A stretch of 64,000 nucleotides of DNA from NCBI RefSeq assembly GCF_025195125.1, contig NZ_JAMGSL010000004.1, positions 310,001-374,000 on the forward strand. The letters are read 5' to 3'. Made by a program: the position numbers and the translations under genes. This document shows, piece after piece, positions 16,686 to 24,197 of the stretch; the first letter of the stretch is position 1; every line of letters starts with the position of its first letter. The notes beneath the pieces are model-generated. The model did no database searches and was not told the DNA's origin. It saw only the letters and a list, made by a program, of their open reading frames with translations. Origin of the DNA: Streptomyces sp. Je 1-79. GTDB lineage: Bacteria; Actinomycetota; Actinomycetes; Streptomycetales; Streptomycetaceae.

Positions 16686-18346
16686 GCGATCTCCTCGTCG
16701 ATGCGGCCGATACGGCGGGCGACGGTCGCGCCGTCGAGCCCGATGCCTGGGTAGCCGTGCTTGGCGAGGTCGGTACACATCCGGCGGTACTTGCCGACGC
16801 CGCCCACATAGCCGAGAAACGTCGCCGGCTTGCCGGTCACGTTCGAACCCCGGTACCAGGAGTCGGTGGTCGCGTACAGCGTCTGGTTCACCGTGTCCTC
16901 GGTGATCTTCACCCAGTCGTCCTGGGCTTCGGCCGTCGGCTCGACGACCTCGGCGCCCTCCGCCCTCGCGTGTCCGATCAGATCGGTGATCCAGTCGACG
17001 GCCTGCTCGATCGTGACCACGACATTGCTCGCCAGTGCCGGGCTCTGCGGTCCGGCGATCATGAAGAAGTTCGGGAACCCGGCGGTCATGATGCCCAGGT
17101 ACGTCCTGACTCCGTCGCTCCACGCGTCCTGCAGCCTGCCGGACTCCGGGGCCGAGACGTTGAGCGCGAACAGGGGGCCGGTGAAGGCGTCGAACCCGAT
17201 CGCCATCACGAGGGCGTCGACCTCGTAGGAGCCGCCCGCCGTGACGATGCTGTCGCTCGTCATGGTGTCGATGGGCTGGTCACGCAGGGAGACCACCGAG
17301 ACGTTCGGGCGGTTGAAGGTCTCGTAGTAGTCGGTGCCGAAGCAGCTGCGCTTGGCGCCGAGCGCGTGGAAGCGGGGCTCGAGGACGGCGGCGGTCCCGG
17401 GGTCCTGGACGATCTGGCGGATCTTCTCGCGCACGAACTCCGCCGCGGTCTCATTGGCCCTCGCGTCGGTCAGCAGATCGGAGAACTCGCCGCCGACACC
17501 GGTGAATCCGCTGCGCTCATAGGCCTTCTCGTAGCGCTCGCGCCGCTCCTCGTCGGAGACGTCGAACGCCGCGGCATCCGGGATGCGGTCCGGGATGCCG
17601 CCGAGCGAGTGCCGGCACTCCTCGCGGATCGCCGCGTAACTGCCCTTGATCTCGCCGACGACGTCCGCCGACAGCGGGGCGTTCCGGGCGGGGAACACGT
17701 AGTTGGGGGTGCGCTGGAACACGGTGAGGTGCTCGGCGACCTCGGCGATGAGTGGAATGCACTGCACGGCGGACGACCCGGTGCCGATGACGGCGACGCG
17801 CTTGCCCGCCAGATCGCTCAGCGGGATGTTCCACCGGCTCGTCGAGACCGTGGTCCCGGCGAAGTTCTCCAGGCCCGGCACGTCGAAGTCCTTGGGCGTC
17901 GAGAGGCCTCCCGAGCCGGCGAGCAGATAGCGGCCCCGCCGGGTCTCGCCGGAGTCGAGGGCCACCTCCCAGAGGCGCTCGTCCGGGAGCCAGGTCGCCG
18001 AGGTCACCCGGGTGTTGAAGCTGAAGTGCCGGCGCAGGTCGAAGCGGTCCGCGACGTGATCGATGTAGCGGAGGATCTCGGCCTGCGGAGCGAAGCGCTC
18101 GCTCCAGGTCCATTCCTGCTGAAGCTCTTCGCTGAACGAGTACGAGTAGTAGACGCTCTCGACGTCGCACCGCGCACCGGGGTACGTGTTCCAGTACCAC
18201 GTGCCGCCGACGGTGGGCGCGACCTCGAATCCGGCGAATGTCCAGCCCTTCTCGGCGACCTTGTAGGCGGCGTAGAGGCCGGAGAATCCCGCACCGACAC
18301 AGAGGACGTCGACGACGGGGGCGGCGGCGGGGGCTTTGTCTGTCAT
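16682..18346 (-). CDS. flavin-containing Baeyer-Villiger-type monooxygenase
   Basis: A 554-aa FAD/NADPH enzyme. Two Rossmann motifs are visible: VLCVGAGFSGLYAAY (about residue 15) and RVAVIGTGSSAV (about 183), plus GGTWYWNTYPGARCDVES typical of cyclohexanone-monooxygenase relatives. The BVMO fingerprint FxGxxxHxxxW appears at about 159-169 as FAGTTVSTSRW, with Ser in place of His. It would turn a ketone into an ester or lactone; the esterase gene next to it fits. ATG 18346 has GAAGG upstream. Its control region has the repeated operator at 18437-18455. Confidence 0.9.
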   Translation of the reverse strand: MTDKAPAAAPVVDVLCVGAGFSGLYAAYKVAEKGWTFAGFEVAPTVGGTWYWNTYPGARCDVESVYYSYSFSEELQQEWTWSERFAPQAEILRYIDHVADRFDLRRHFSFNTRVTSATWLPDERLWEVALDSGETRRGRYLLAGSGGLSTPKDFDVPGLENFAGTTVSTSRWNIPLSDLAGKRVAVIGTGSSAVQCIPLIAEVAEHLTVFQRTPNYVFPARNAPLSADVVGEIKGSYAAIREECRHSLGGIPDRIPDAAAFDVSDEERRERYEKAYERSGFTGVGGEFSDLLTDARANETAAEFVREKIRQIVQDPGTAAVLEPRFHALGAKRSCFGTDYYETFNRPNVSVVSLRDQPIDTMTSDSIVTAGGSYEVDALVMAIGFDAFTGPLFALNVSAPESGRLQDAWSDGVRTYLGIMTAGFPNFFMIAGPQSPALASNVVVTIEQAVDWITDLIGHARAEGAEVVEPTAEAQDDWVKITEDTVNQTLYATTDSWYRGSNVTGKPATFLGYVGGVGKYRRMCTDLAKHGYPGIGLDGATVARRIGRIDEEIA

Positions 18347-18436
18347 GCATCTGCCTTCGGGTAGTCGAAACGCGGGCGGCATCCGGCCGTCAGCCGCGGC
18401 GGGGCCGTGCACCCTCGGTACGCCGAGGAGCCGGTA

Positions 18437-18468
18437 TTGGTCATTCGACTTGGTCGTATGACCAAGTC
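18437..18468. promoter_or_regulatory. operator upstream of the monooxygenase operon
   Basis: TTGGTCATTCGACTTGGTC (18437-18455) matches the 23253-23271 site at 15 of 19 positions, and its second half makes a perfect dyad GACTTGGTC-GTAT-GACCAAGTC (18447-18468). It is about 90-120 bp before the monooxygenase start. Probable target of the TetR protein encoded at 22561-23151. Confidence 0.75.
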
Positions 18469-18535
18469 AGGCTAGTCAGCGGCCCGAGCGGCGGTCAATA
18501 GTCGAATGCGAATCGAGTTGCGCGGCCGCGCATGC

Positions 18536-19507
18536 TCACGTGTCGGCGACGTCCCGCAGGTGGCGCGCCACCCGGTCGATCGCCTCGTCCGTCCTGGCGA
18601 ACACGCCCACTTCGGTGAAGAAGCCGTGGAACACACCGGCGCAGCGGATCGTGGTGACCTCGACGCCGTCCTGCCGCAGCCTCTCGGCATACGCCTCGGC
18701 ATCGTCGCGAAGCGGGTCGACGGCGGCGGTGAGAACGAGTGCCGGCGGGAGACCGCGCAGCGATTCGGCGCGCATCGGGGCGGCGAGAGGGCAGGCGTCT
18801 CCCACAGGGTCCGGTCCGAGGTACTGCTCCCAGAACCAGCGGGCGTCCGCGCCGGTCAACAGGGGGGCGTCGGCGAACTCGGTCCAGGACGGGGTGGCGA
18901 ACGAGTCGTCGACGGCGGGATAGACGAGTACCTGGGACGCGGGCTGCGCGAGCCCCAGGTCCCGAAGCTTGAGACAGAGGGCGGTGGCCAGATTGCCGCC
19001 CGCGGAATCTCCCCCCACGGCCACCATGTCCGGGTCGATGCCGAGCCCGGCGGCCGACCGGCGCAGCCAGGCGAACGCGTCGACGCAGTCGTCGAGTGCT
19101 GCCGGATAGGGGTGCTCCGGCGCGAGCCGGTACTCCAGGGAGAACACCGCCCACCCGGATCGGGCGGCGATGGCGCGGCAGACCTCGTCGACTCCGTCAA
19201 GGGTGCCGAGCACGAATCCGCCACCGTGCAGGTACATCAGCGCCGGGCGGGGGTCCGCGGAGGCCGGTGAGCCGTCCGGGTGGTAGAGGCGCGCGCGGAG
19301 CTCGCCGGAGCGGGCGGGCAGGGTCAGGCGATCGACCCGGTCGAGGGGGGTGAGGGGCTGCTCCGGCGGTGTGGTCGCCAGGAGTCTCCGTGCCGCTTCC
19401 GGACCCAGTTCGCGCACCGGCTCCTTGAGGGTTTCGGCGATGAGGCGGGCGACGAACCGCGCATCGGCGTCCAGCTGATCCCAGTACGGCGGCTGCGCTT
19501 CGTTCAC
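18536..19507 (-). CDS. alpha/beta hydrolase of the hormone-sensitive-lipase family
   Basis: A 323-aa esterase. The oxyanion HGGGF motif (about residue 94), nucleophile GDSAGGN (Ser about 167), Asp in DPLRD (about 265) and His in FHGFF (about 295) are all present, matching the HSL/family IV arrangement. It likely hydrolyses an ester or lactone made by the adjacent monooxygenase. It is divergent from the SCP2-GS-hydrolase operon and shares operator 19568-19595 with it. It does not overlap the monooxygenase gene (190-bp gap holding another operator). Confidence 0.9.
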   Translation of the reverse strand: MNEAQPPYWDQLDADARFVARLIAETLKEPVRELGPEAARRLLATTPPEQPLTPLDRVDRLTLPARSGELRARLYHPDGSPASADPRPALMYLHGGGFVLGTLDGVDEVCRAIAARSGWAVFSLEYRLAPEHPYPAALDDCVDAFAWLRRSAAGLGIDPDMVAVGGDSAGGNLATALCLKLRDLGLAQPASQVLVYPAVDDSFATPSWTEFADAPLLTGADARWFWEQYLGPDPVGDACPLAAPMRAESLRGLPPALVLTAAVDPLRDDAEAYAERLRQDGVEVTTIRCAGVFHGFFTEVGVFARTDEAIDRVARHLRDVADT

Positions 19508-19567
19508 GGCGGGACCTCTCTGAAGTCATTGACATGTGGTAACCCGTGCCCCACCATCCTAGTCATC

Positions 19568-19595
19568 TGATCGAGTCACTTGACCAAGTCGATCA
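19568..19595. promoter_or_regulatory. operator between esterase and SCP2/GS operon
   Basis: GATCGAGTCACTTGACCAA (19569-19587) matches the 23-kb site on the opposite strand at 16 of 19 positions. The outer bases extend it as TGATCGA...TCGATCA (19568-19574 and 19589-19595) and the inner part is ACTTG-AC-CAAGT. It is positioned to control both divergent units. Confidence 0.75.
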
Positions 19596-19663
19596 CCCCA
19601 TGCGAGATCCGGAGCGGCCGATGCGCGGCGCGCGCGATCTCCCGAAGTCGAAAGGACTGGAGG

Positions 19664-20329
19664 ATGACCGAAACCACTACGGTCCCTGCGGTGTCCGGCG
19701 CAGAGGCGGCCGGAGAGGTCGTCATCCGAATCGAGGACGATGCGACTCCCCTCGTTCGGTTGATCGGCCGCACCCTGCGGGATTCCGCCCGCGCGGGCCA
19801 TGCCCTCCCTCTGCTGCGGAAGGCGGCCGCCACGGTGGCGATCCGGTCCCACGACACGCCGCAGGCGGCGACGATCACCTTCGGCGGCGGCGTCGTCGCC
19901 GTTTCGAGCGGAGCCCCCGCCGAACCCGACGCCGCGATCACCGTCGACCTGAACGCCCGCTTCGCGCCCGCTGACGCTCCCTCGGGCGACGCCGAGTTCG
20001 CCGCGGACGTGCTGTTCGCGCTGTCGCCGCCGGTACCGGGCTGGCAGGCAGCCGCCGAGCACTTCTGGACTGCAGCGCGTTCCGTGCCGGGGATTCCTGA
20101 CGTGCTCGTCGCGGTCACCGAAGGCCCCGAGGGCCTGGAGCAGGTCGTGCTCGGCGAGGGCACGACGCAGTACCTGATCGCCGGAGCCCCCGAGGCGCTC
20201 GCCGGCGTGTTCTCCGGAGCCGACGACCTGCTGGCTGTCCTGTCCACGGGTGTGCTCGGGGTTCAGGGCACCCTTTCCCAGTTGTCGGTCATGGTCGGCG
20301 CATCCTGGAAGGTTCGTTACGATGTCTGA
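19664..20329 (+). CDS. SCP2-like protein of unknown function
   Basis: A 221-aa soluble protein without signal or membrane segment. Segments such as ATITFGGGVVAVSSG and EPDAAITVDLNARF, then YLIAGAPEALAGVF and GTLSQLSVMVGASWKVRY, recall sterol-carrier-protein-2-like folds, possibly two copies; similarity is weak and inferred by eye. ATG 19664 follows GGACTGGAGG. Its last eight bases overlap the start of the glutamine-synthetase-like gene, so the two are tightly coupled. It may bind a hydrophobic substrate or act as a partner of the ligase. Confidence 0.5.
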   Translation: MTETTTVPAVSGAEAAGEVVIRIEDDATPLVRLIGRTLRDSARAGHALPLLRKAAATVAIRSHDTPQAATITFGGGVVAVSSGAPAEPDAAITVDLNARFAPADAPSGDAEFAADVLFALSPPVPGWQAAAEHFWTAARSVPGIPDVLVAVTEGPEGLEQVVLGEGTTQYLIAGAPEALAGVFSGADDLLAVLSTGVLGVQGTLSQLSVMVGASWKVRYDV

Positions 20330-21692
20330 ACTCACCCAGCCCGTCGCGGGAGTTGACGTCCGCGATGCCGGAACGCGGGCCGTCCGGCTCGAGGCGACGA
20401 ACCACGACGGCTCGTTCCTCGGCAAGACCGTGGCGCCGAAGAAGTTCGCCTCGGGCGTGAACTCGGGGTTCGCCTTCGCCGACCTCCTGTTCGGGCTCGA
20501 CCTCGGCAATGCCCCGGCCCTGGGTTTCGCCTTCCCCGACTGGCGCGGGCATCTGGACGACGTCTACTTCCGCCCCGACATGTCGACCCTGGTCGAGTGG
20601 GAGCCGGGTCTCGACGCCGTGGTCGGCGACTACTGGCTGAAGGACGGCACGCCGGTCCCTCTCTGTCCGCGCAACCTCACGCGGAAGATGGTCGGCCGCC
20701 TCGCCTCGCTCGGCTTCACCGCGACCGTCGCCGTCGAGATCGAGGCGACCGTCTTCGAGGAGTCCGTCCACGAGGCGCGCGCACGCGGATACCGCGACCT
20801 GACTCCCCTCGGCGGGAGCGCGGGTACGGCCTACCACCTGGCGAAGTCGAAGGACTGGACCGGTTATATGAAGGCCGTCGCCAACCGGCTCGACGCGGTC
20901 GGCATCGAGTGGGAGGCCTGGAGCGACGAGGACGCCGCCGGCCAGATCGAGATCAACCTGGCTCCCGGCGACCCGATCACGATCGGTGACGCCTGGGCAC
21001 GGACCCGCCAGATCATGCGCGAGGTCGCGTTCGACCGCGGGCACACGGTCACCTTCATGGCGAAGCCCACCGCGGGTTACGGACAGGCCTCGCACATCAA
21101 TCTGTCTCTGCAGCGCGACGGCGTCAACACGTTCTACGCGGAGGAGGGGCCGTCGGAGACGATGCGCCACGCCATCGGCGGCCTGCTCGCGACGATCGAG
21201 GGCAACTGCTCGATCGTGCTCCCGCAGATCACGTCGTACCGGCGCCTGGTGGATCTCAGCGGCCCGCCGGTCACCGTCAGCTGGGGCATCAGCAACAAGA
21301 CCACCGCGGTCCGGGCGGTGTGCGGACATCCGTCGTACTCCCGCCTGGAGTACCGGGTCCCGGGGGCGGACGCGAACCTGTACCTCGCGCTGGCCGGCGT
21401 GCTGGCCGGTGTGATCGCAGGTCTGGAACGCAAGATCGAACCGCCGGAGCCGGTCACCGACATGGCGTGGTGCATGCCGCCCGGGATCATCACACGCCTC
21501 CCGGACACCATCACGAAGGCCGCCGCCGCGCTCGAAGCCGATCCGATCCTGCGCGACCTCCTCGGCTCCGACTTCGTGGACTACTGGGTCGGATCACGCC
21601 GGTGGGAGTGGATGCAGTTCCACACCGCGGGCGGGGACCCGTTCACCGAACTCTCCCCGTGGGAGTCCACCCGCTACTTCGAACTGCCGTGA
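20322..21692 (+). CDS. glutamine-synthetase-like gamma-glutamyl ligase (PuuA/GlnA3-GlnA4 type)
   Basis: A 456-aa type I GS-fold enzyme. Metal and substrate motifs are seen: VEIEATVFEES, GYGQASHINLSLQ (the HxNxS of the GS active site), VLPQITSYRRL and the arginine motif RLEYRVPGADANLYLALAG. Length and the absence of adenylylation-loop features fit the gamma-glutamyl-amine ligases, which join glutamate to an amine using ATP, rather than ammonia-assimilating GlnA. The partner gamma-glutamyl hydrolase gene overlaps it (GTGA), supporting a Puu/Ipu-like pathway. The amine is unknown. Confidence 0.88.
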   Translation: MSELTQPVAGVDVRDAGTRAVRLEATNHDGSFLGKTVAPKKFASGVNSGFAFADLLFGLDLGNAPALGFAFPDWRGHLDDVYFRPDMSTLVEWEPGLDAVVGDYWLKDGTPVPLCPRNLTRKMVGRLASLGFTATVAVEIEATVFEESVHEARARGYRDLTPLGGSAGTAYHLAKSKDWTGYMKAVANRLDAVGIEWEAWSDEDAAGQIEINLAPGDPITIGDAWARTRQIMREVAFDRGHTVTFMAKPTAGYGQASHINLSLQRDGVNTFYAEEGPSETMRHAIGGLLATIEGNCSIVLPQITSYRRLVDLSGPPVTVSWGISNKTTAVRAVCGHPSYSRLEYRVPGADANLYLALAGVLAGVIAGLERKIEPPEPVTDMAWCMPPGIITRLPDTITKAAAALEADPILRDLLGSDFVDYWVGSRRWEWMQFHTAGGDPFTELSPWESTRYFELP

Positions 21693-22462
21693 GCGGGAAC
21701 GGAGTTGCGTCGGCCCCGGCGCGGCCGCTCATCGGCATCACCGGTCGGCGGATCCGGCTGGACCTGATCAGGGGCGCGGACCCCCGGTACGGCGATCGCT
21801 GCGCCGACAGCTACATGTCGGACTACGGCATCCGGATCGCACGGGCCGGCGGGCTCCCGGTGAATCTCTCGTACGAGACGGACCCGGAGGCGGTCTGCCA
21901 CTGGCTGGCCGGCGTCGTCGTCACCGGCGGGCAGGACCTGCATCCGGCGTGCTGGGGCGGGGACCCGGCCGTGGTCCGCGACGTCGACCCGCGTACGGAC
22001 CCCATGGTCCACGACGCCGAGCGGGACGCGTACGAGCTCGCACTCGTGCGCGCCGCGCTCGACCGAGGGATCCCGGTGCTCGCGGTATGCCGGGGCATGC
22101 AGATCCTCAACGTCGCGCTCGGCGGCACGCTCATCGCCGACCTGCCGCCCGGCGAGGTGCGGCACCTGTCGCAGGAGGCCGCGCTCACCGACGGCACGGA
22201 CGATCACCTCGTGACCTTCCGGCCCGGCTCGATCGTGGCGGGACTGTTCGGAGCGCGGACCGTCACCAACTCCTGGCACCACCAGGCAGTCGGTCGCTGC
22301 GGCGAGGGGCTCGTCGTGACGGGCCGGACGGCCGACGGCGTGGTCGAGGCGGTGGAGCTCCCGGACGCACCGGTTCTGGGTGTCCAGTGGCATCCGGAAT
22401 GGATGAGGAGCGACGATCCGACGATGACGTGGATCGTCGAGGAATCCGTGAAGCGGCTGTGA
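21689..22462 (+). CDS. gamma-glutamyl hydrolase, class I glutamine amidotransferase-like (PuuD type)
   Basis: A 257-aa peptidase C26 protein. The nucleophile motif AVCRGMQILNVALGG (Cys about 133) and the His-Glu pair in VQWHPEW (about 234-236) are intact, as is VVTGGQDLHP. The family releases glutamate from gamma-glutamylated acids such as gamma-glutamyl-GABA. GTG 21689 overlaps the ligase stop as GTGA. A perfect hairpin follows. Together with the ligase and the FAD oxidase and aldehyde dehydrogenase downstream, it makes the four Puu-type steps. Confidence 0.9.
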   Translation: MSGNGVASAPARPLIGITGRRIRLDLIRGADPRYGDRCADSYMSDYGIRIARAGGLPVNLSYETDPEAVCHWLAGVVVTGGQDLHPACWGGDPAVVRDVDPRTDPMVHDAERDAYELALVRAALDRGIPVLAVCRGMQILNVALGGTLIADLPPGEVRHLSQEAALTDGTDDHLVTFRPGSIVAGLFGARTVTNSWHHQAVGRCGEGLVVTGRTADGVVEAVELPDAPVLGVQWHPEWMRSDDPTMTWIVEESVKRL

Positions 22463-22471
22463 CGAGGGGAT

Positions 22472-22511
22472 CCGAGTGCGTCCGCCTGCCGTCGCCGGCG
22501 GACGCACTCGG
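22472..22511. terminator. bidirectional terminator between convergent genes
   Basis: Arms 22472-22486 and 22497-22511 pair perfectly over 15 bp around a 10-base loop, and the pairing continues outward for three more bases past a G-T wobble. It separates the hydrolase gene (+) from the TetR gene (-). Confidence 0.85.
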
Positions 22512-22560
22512 GTCCGCCGGCCACCGCCGTGCCCGGCGGACCCGGCGGCGCTGCTCGTGA

Positions 22561-23151
22561 TCAGGCGAGCTTCGCGGCCAGCCACGCATCGAGGACGTCG
22601 ATGACGACCTCCGCCTGCCGGGCGGCTTGGGCGCGATCGGCGTACGTCAGCCAGTTCATGACGTAGCCGTCCGACAGGGCGCCGACGACGTAGGTGATCT
22701 GGTCGATCGTCTCGGGCGCGATGTCCTGTCCGGAGGCCGCTCTCTCGAGGATCGAGCGCATGACCTTGAACGCCGCGTTGTACACGGCCTCGGCCGGATG
22801 CTCCCTCGTGCGCTGCGCCCAGCTGATCAGCTCGATGGTCGCGGAGGCGAAATCCGAGGACTTGAGATACCAGTTCATGAGTCCGCGGAGGATCGCACGC
22901 GCCGTCGCGCTCACGTCGCCGTGCACGTCGTTCGCGACCAGAACCTCGCGGTACCGCTCCGCCAGCCGTTCGAAGACGGCTGCGAACAGCAGCTCCTTGG
23001 ACTGGAAGCAGTAGTGCAGCGTCGCCAGCGGAGCGTTGGCCTGCTCGGCGATCCGGCGGGTCGTCGCCCCGTCGACGCCGTGGCTCGCGATCACTTGGAT
23101 GGCGGCGTTCACCAGGTCGTTGCGCCGCTCGGCCGCCGGTACGCGTGCCAC
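22561..23151 (-). CDS. TetR-family regulator, probable repressor of the catabolic cluster
   Basis: A 196-aa protein. The HTH lies at about 25-65 (VDGATTRRIAEQANAPLATLHYCF). The C-terminal domain is helical and resembles TetR_C_6/BetI-like sensors. The GTG start at 23151 gives MARVPAAERR. It is divergent from the membrane protein/acyl-CoA ligase operon; the intergenic gap contains two inverted copies of the motif that also precedes the monooxygenase and the SCP2/GS operon, so this gene is the best candidate for cluster repressor. Inducer is probably a pathway amine or CoA ester. Confidence 0.88.
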   Translation of the reverse strand: MARVPAAERRNDLVNAAIQVIASHGVDGATTRRIAEQANAPLATLHYCFQSKELLFAAVFERLAERYREVLVANDVHGDVSATARAILRGLMNWYLKSSDFASATIELISWAQRTREHPAEAVYNAAFKVMRSILERAASGQDIAPETIDQITYVVGALSDGYVMNWLTYADRAQAARQAEVVIDVLDAWLAAKLA

Positions 23152-23179
23152 TTGTGCCCCCTGCCGAAGTTGGACGATC

Positions 23180-23271
23180 GATCAAGTCAGCGACCAGGCT
23201 AACAGGCGGATCGGCGGCATCAGCCCAGGCCGCAGCAGCTTTGCGGAAATAGTTGGTCAGATGACTTGATC
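23180..23271. promoter_or_regulatory. two inverted operators between TetR and catabolic operon
   Basis: GATCAAGTCAGCGACCA (23180-23196) and, on the other strand, GATCAAGTCATCTGACCAA (23253-23271) form an inverted pair about 75 bp apart. The inner palindromic core is GTCAnnTGAC. One copy faces each divergent gene, a common TetR autoregulation layout. About 130 bp follow to the next start codon with no other feature seen. Confidence 0.78.
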
Positions 23272-23400
23272 GGTCGACCGTGATGCAGCAGCATGAATGT
23301 CTACCCCCTCGTGAACGCCCCGGCCCTCGCCGGTCTCGCTCGACCGAGACCTTCGGCAGAGCCGTGGAGGCCGACGAGGCTTTCAAGGAACCGAGGACAC

Positions 23401-24099
23401 ATGGAACTCAAAGCAGCGCTCTTCCTGCTCGCCGACGTGTTCATGATCACGGCCGGCTTCACCTTCGGATGGAAGTTCATCCGGGAATACGGGAACTACC
23501 TGCTCGGCCTCGAATGGATCATCGTCGCCACCTCCGGGACGAACTTCCTCGTCTACGCGCTCCTGGGGGCCGACGAGGACAGCCCCATGTACACCGCGGC
23601 GCATTTCCTCGACGCGTTCTCCCGGTCGGTCGGCATCACGCTGATTCTCGTCATGGGCCTGATGGGTGCGACGCACCGGTACAAGCCGTCCAAGGCGACC
23701 GACGTCGGGGTGTTCGCGTTCGCGGCCGGTGTCGGACTCCTCCTGCAGCTGTTCGGCGAACGGCTGGGCCTGGCCCTGGACATCTTCTACGTCGTCGTCA
23801 ACGTGCTGACCACTCTGTTCCTGATCTACTTCTCGAAGCGGCTCTGGGCGATCGGCGCGAGGGGAACGGCCATCGTGGCGGGACTGGCGACCGCTGCCGC
23901 GTTCACCATCGCCGCGACCTACGACTTCGTCCGCATCCCGGGCGACGACGAGGCGCACACCCTCTTCTACATCGCCGCGCTGAGCACCTGGGCCTTCCAG
24001 ATGTGCACGTACTACTTCGCCTACCGCGCCCTGCACGCCCACAACGAGTCGGCCGACGCGGAGCCGGACCGGCGCGAACAGAGCCCCGCCGACGCCTGA
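23401..24099 (+). CDS. membrane protein of unknown function, about seven helices
   Basis: A 232-aa integral membrane protein, starting MELKAALFLLADVF, with hydrophobic segments at about 3-21, 28-52, 70-90, 103-120, 124-146, 152-170 and 180-202 and a charged C-terminal tail. No family is recognised. ATG 23401 is chosen with GAGGA upstream; a longer frame from 23293 has no ribosome site. As first gene of the operon that continues into the acyl-CoA ligase, it may transport or sense the pathway substrate, but nothing in the sequence proves that. Confidence 0.7.
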   Translation: MELKAALFLLADVFMITAGFTFGWKFIREYGNYLLGLEWIIVATSGTNFLVYALLGADEDSPMYTAAHFLDAFSRSVGITLILVMGLMGATHRYKPSKATDVGVFAFAAGVGLLLQLFGERLGLALDIFYVVVNVLTTLFLIYFSKRLWAIGARGTAIVAGLATAAAFTIAATYDFVRIPGDDEAHTLFYIAALSTWAFQMCTYYFAYRALHAHNESADAEPDRREQSPADA

Positions 24100-24170
24100 G
24101 CAGCCACGATCCCGTCGCGGCCAGGGAAGCGCCGGCCGCGATCGAGGCAGAGAACCGAGGAGAACGTCCC

Positions 24171-24197
24171 ATGCAGAGGAAGCATCCGTGGTCGTGA
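24171..24197 (+). other. possible 8-codon upstream ORF
   Basis: ATG 24171 starts MQRKHPWS then TGA, with GAGGAGA at good distance upstream, a better ribosome site than that of the overlapping GTG (24188) of the ligase-hydratase fusion. It could be a translational leader, or show that the fusion gene starts elsewhere. Low certainty. Confidence 0.3.
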
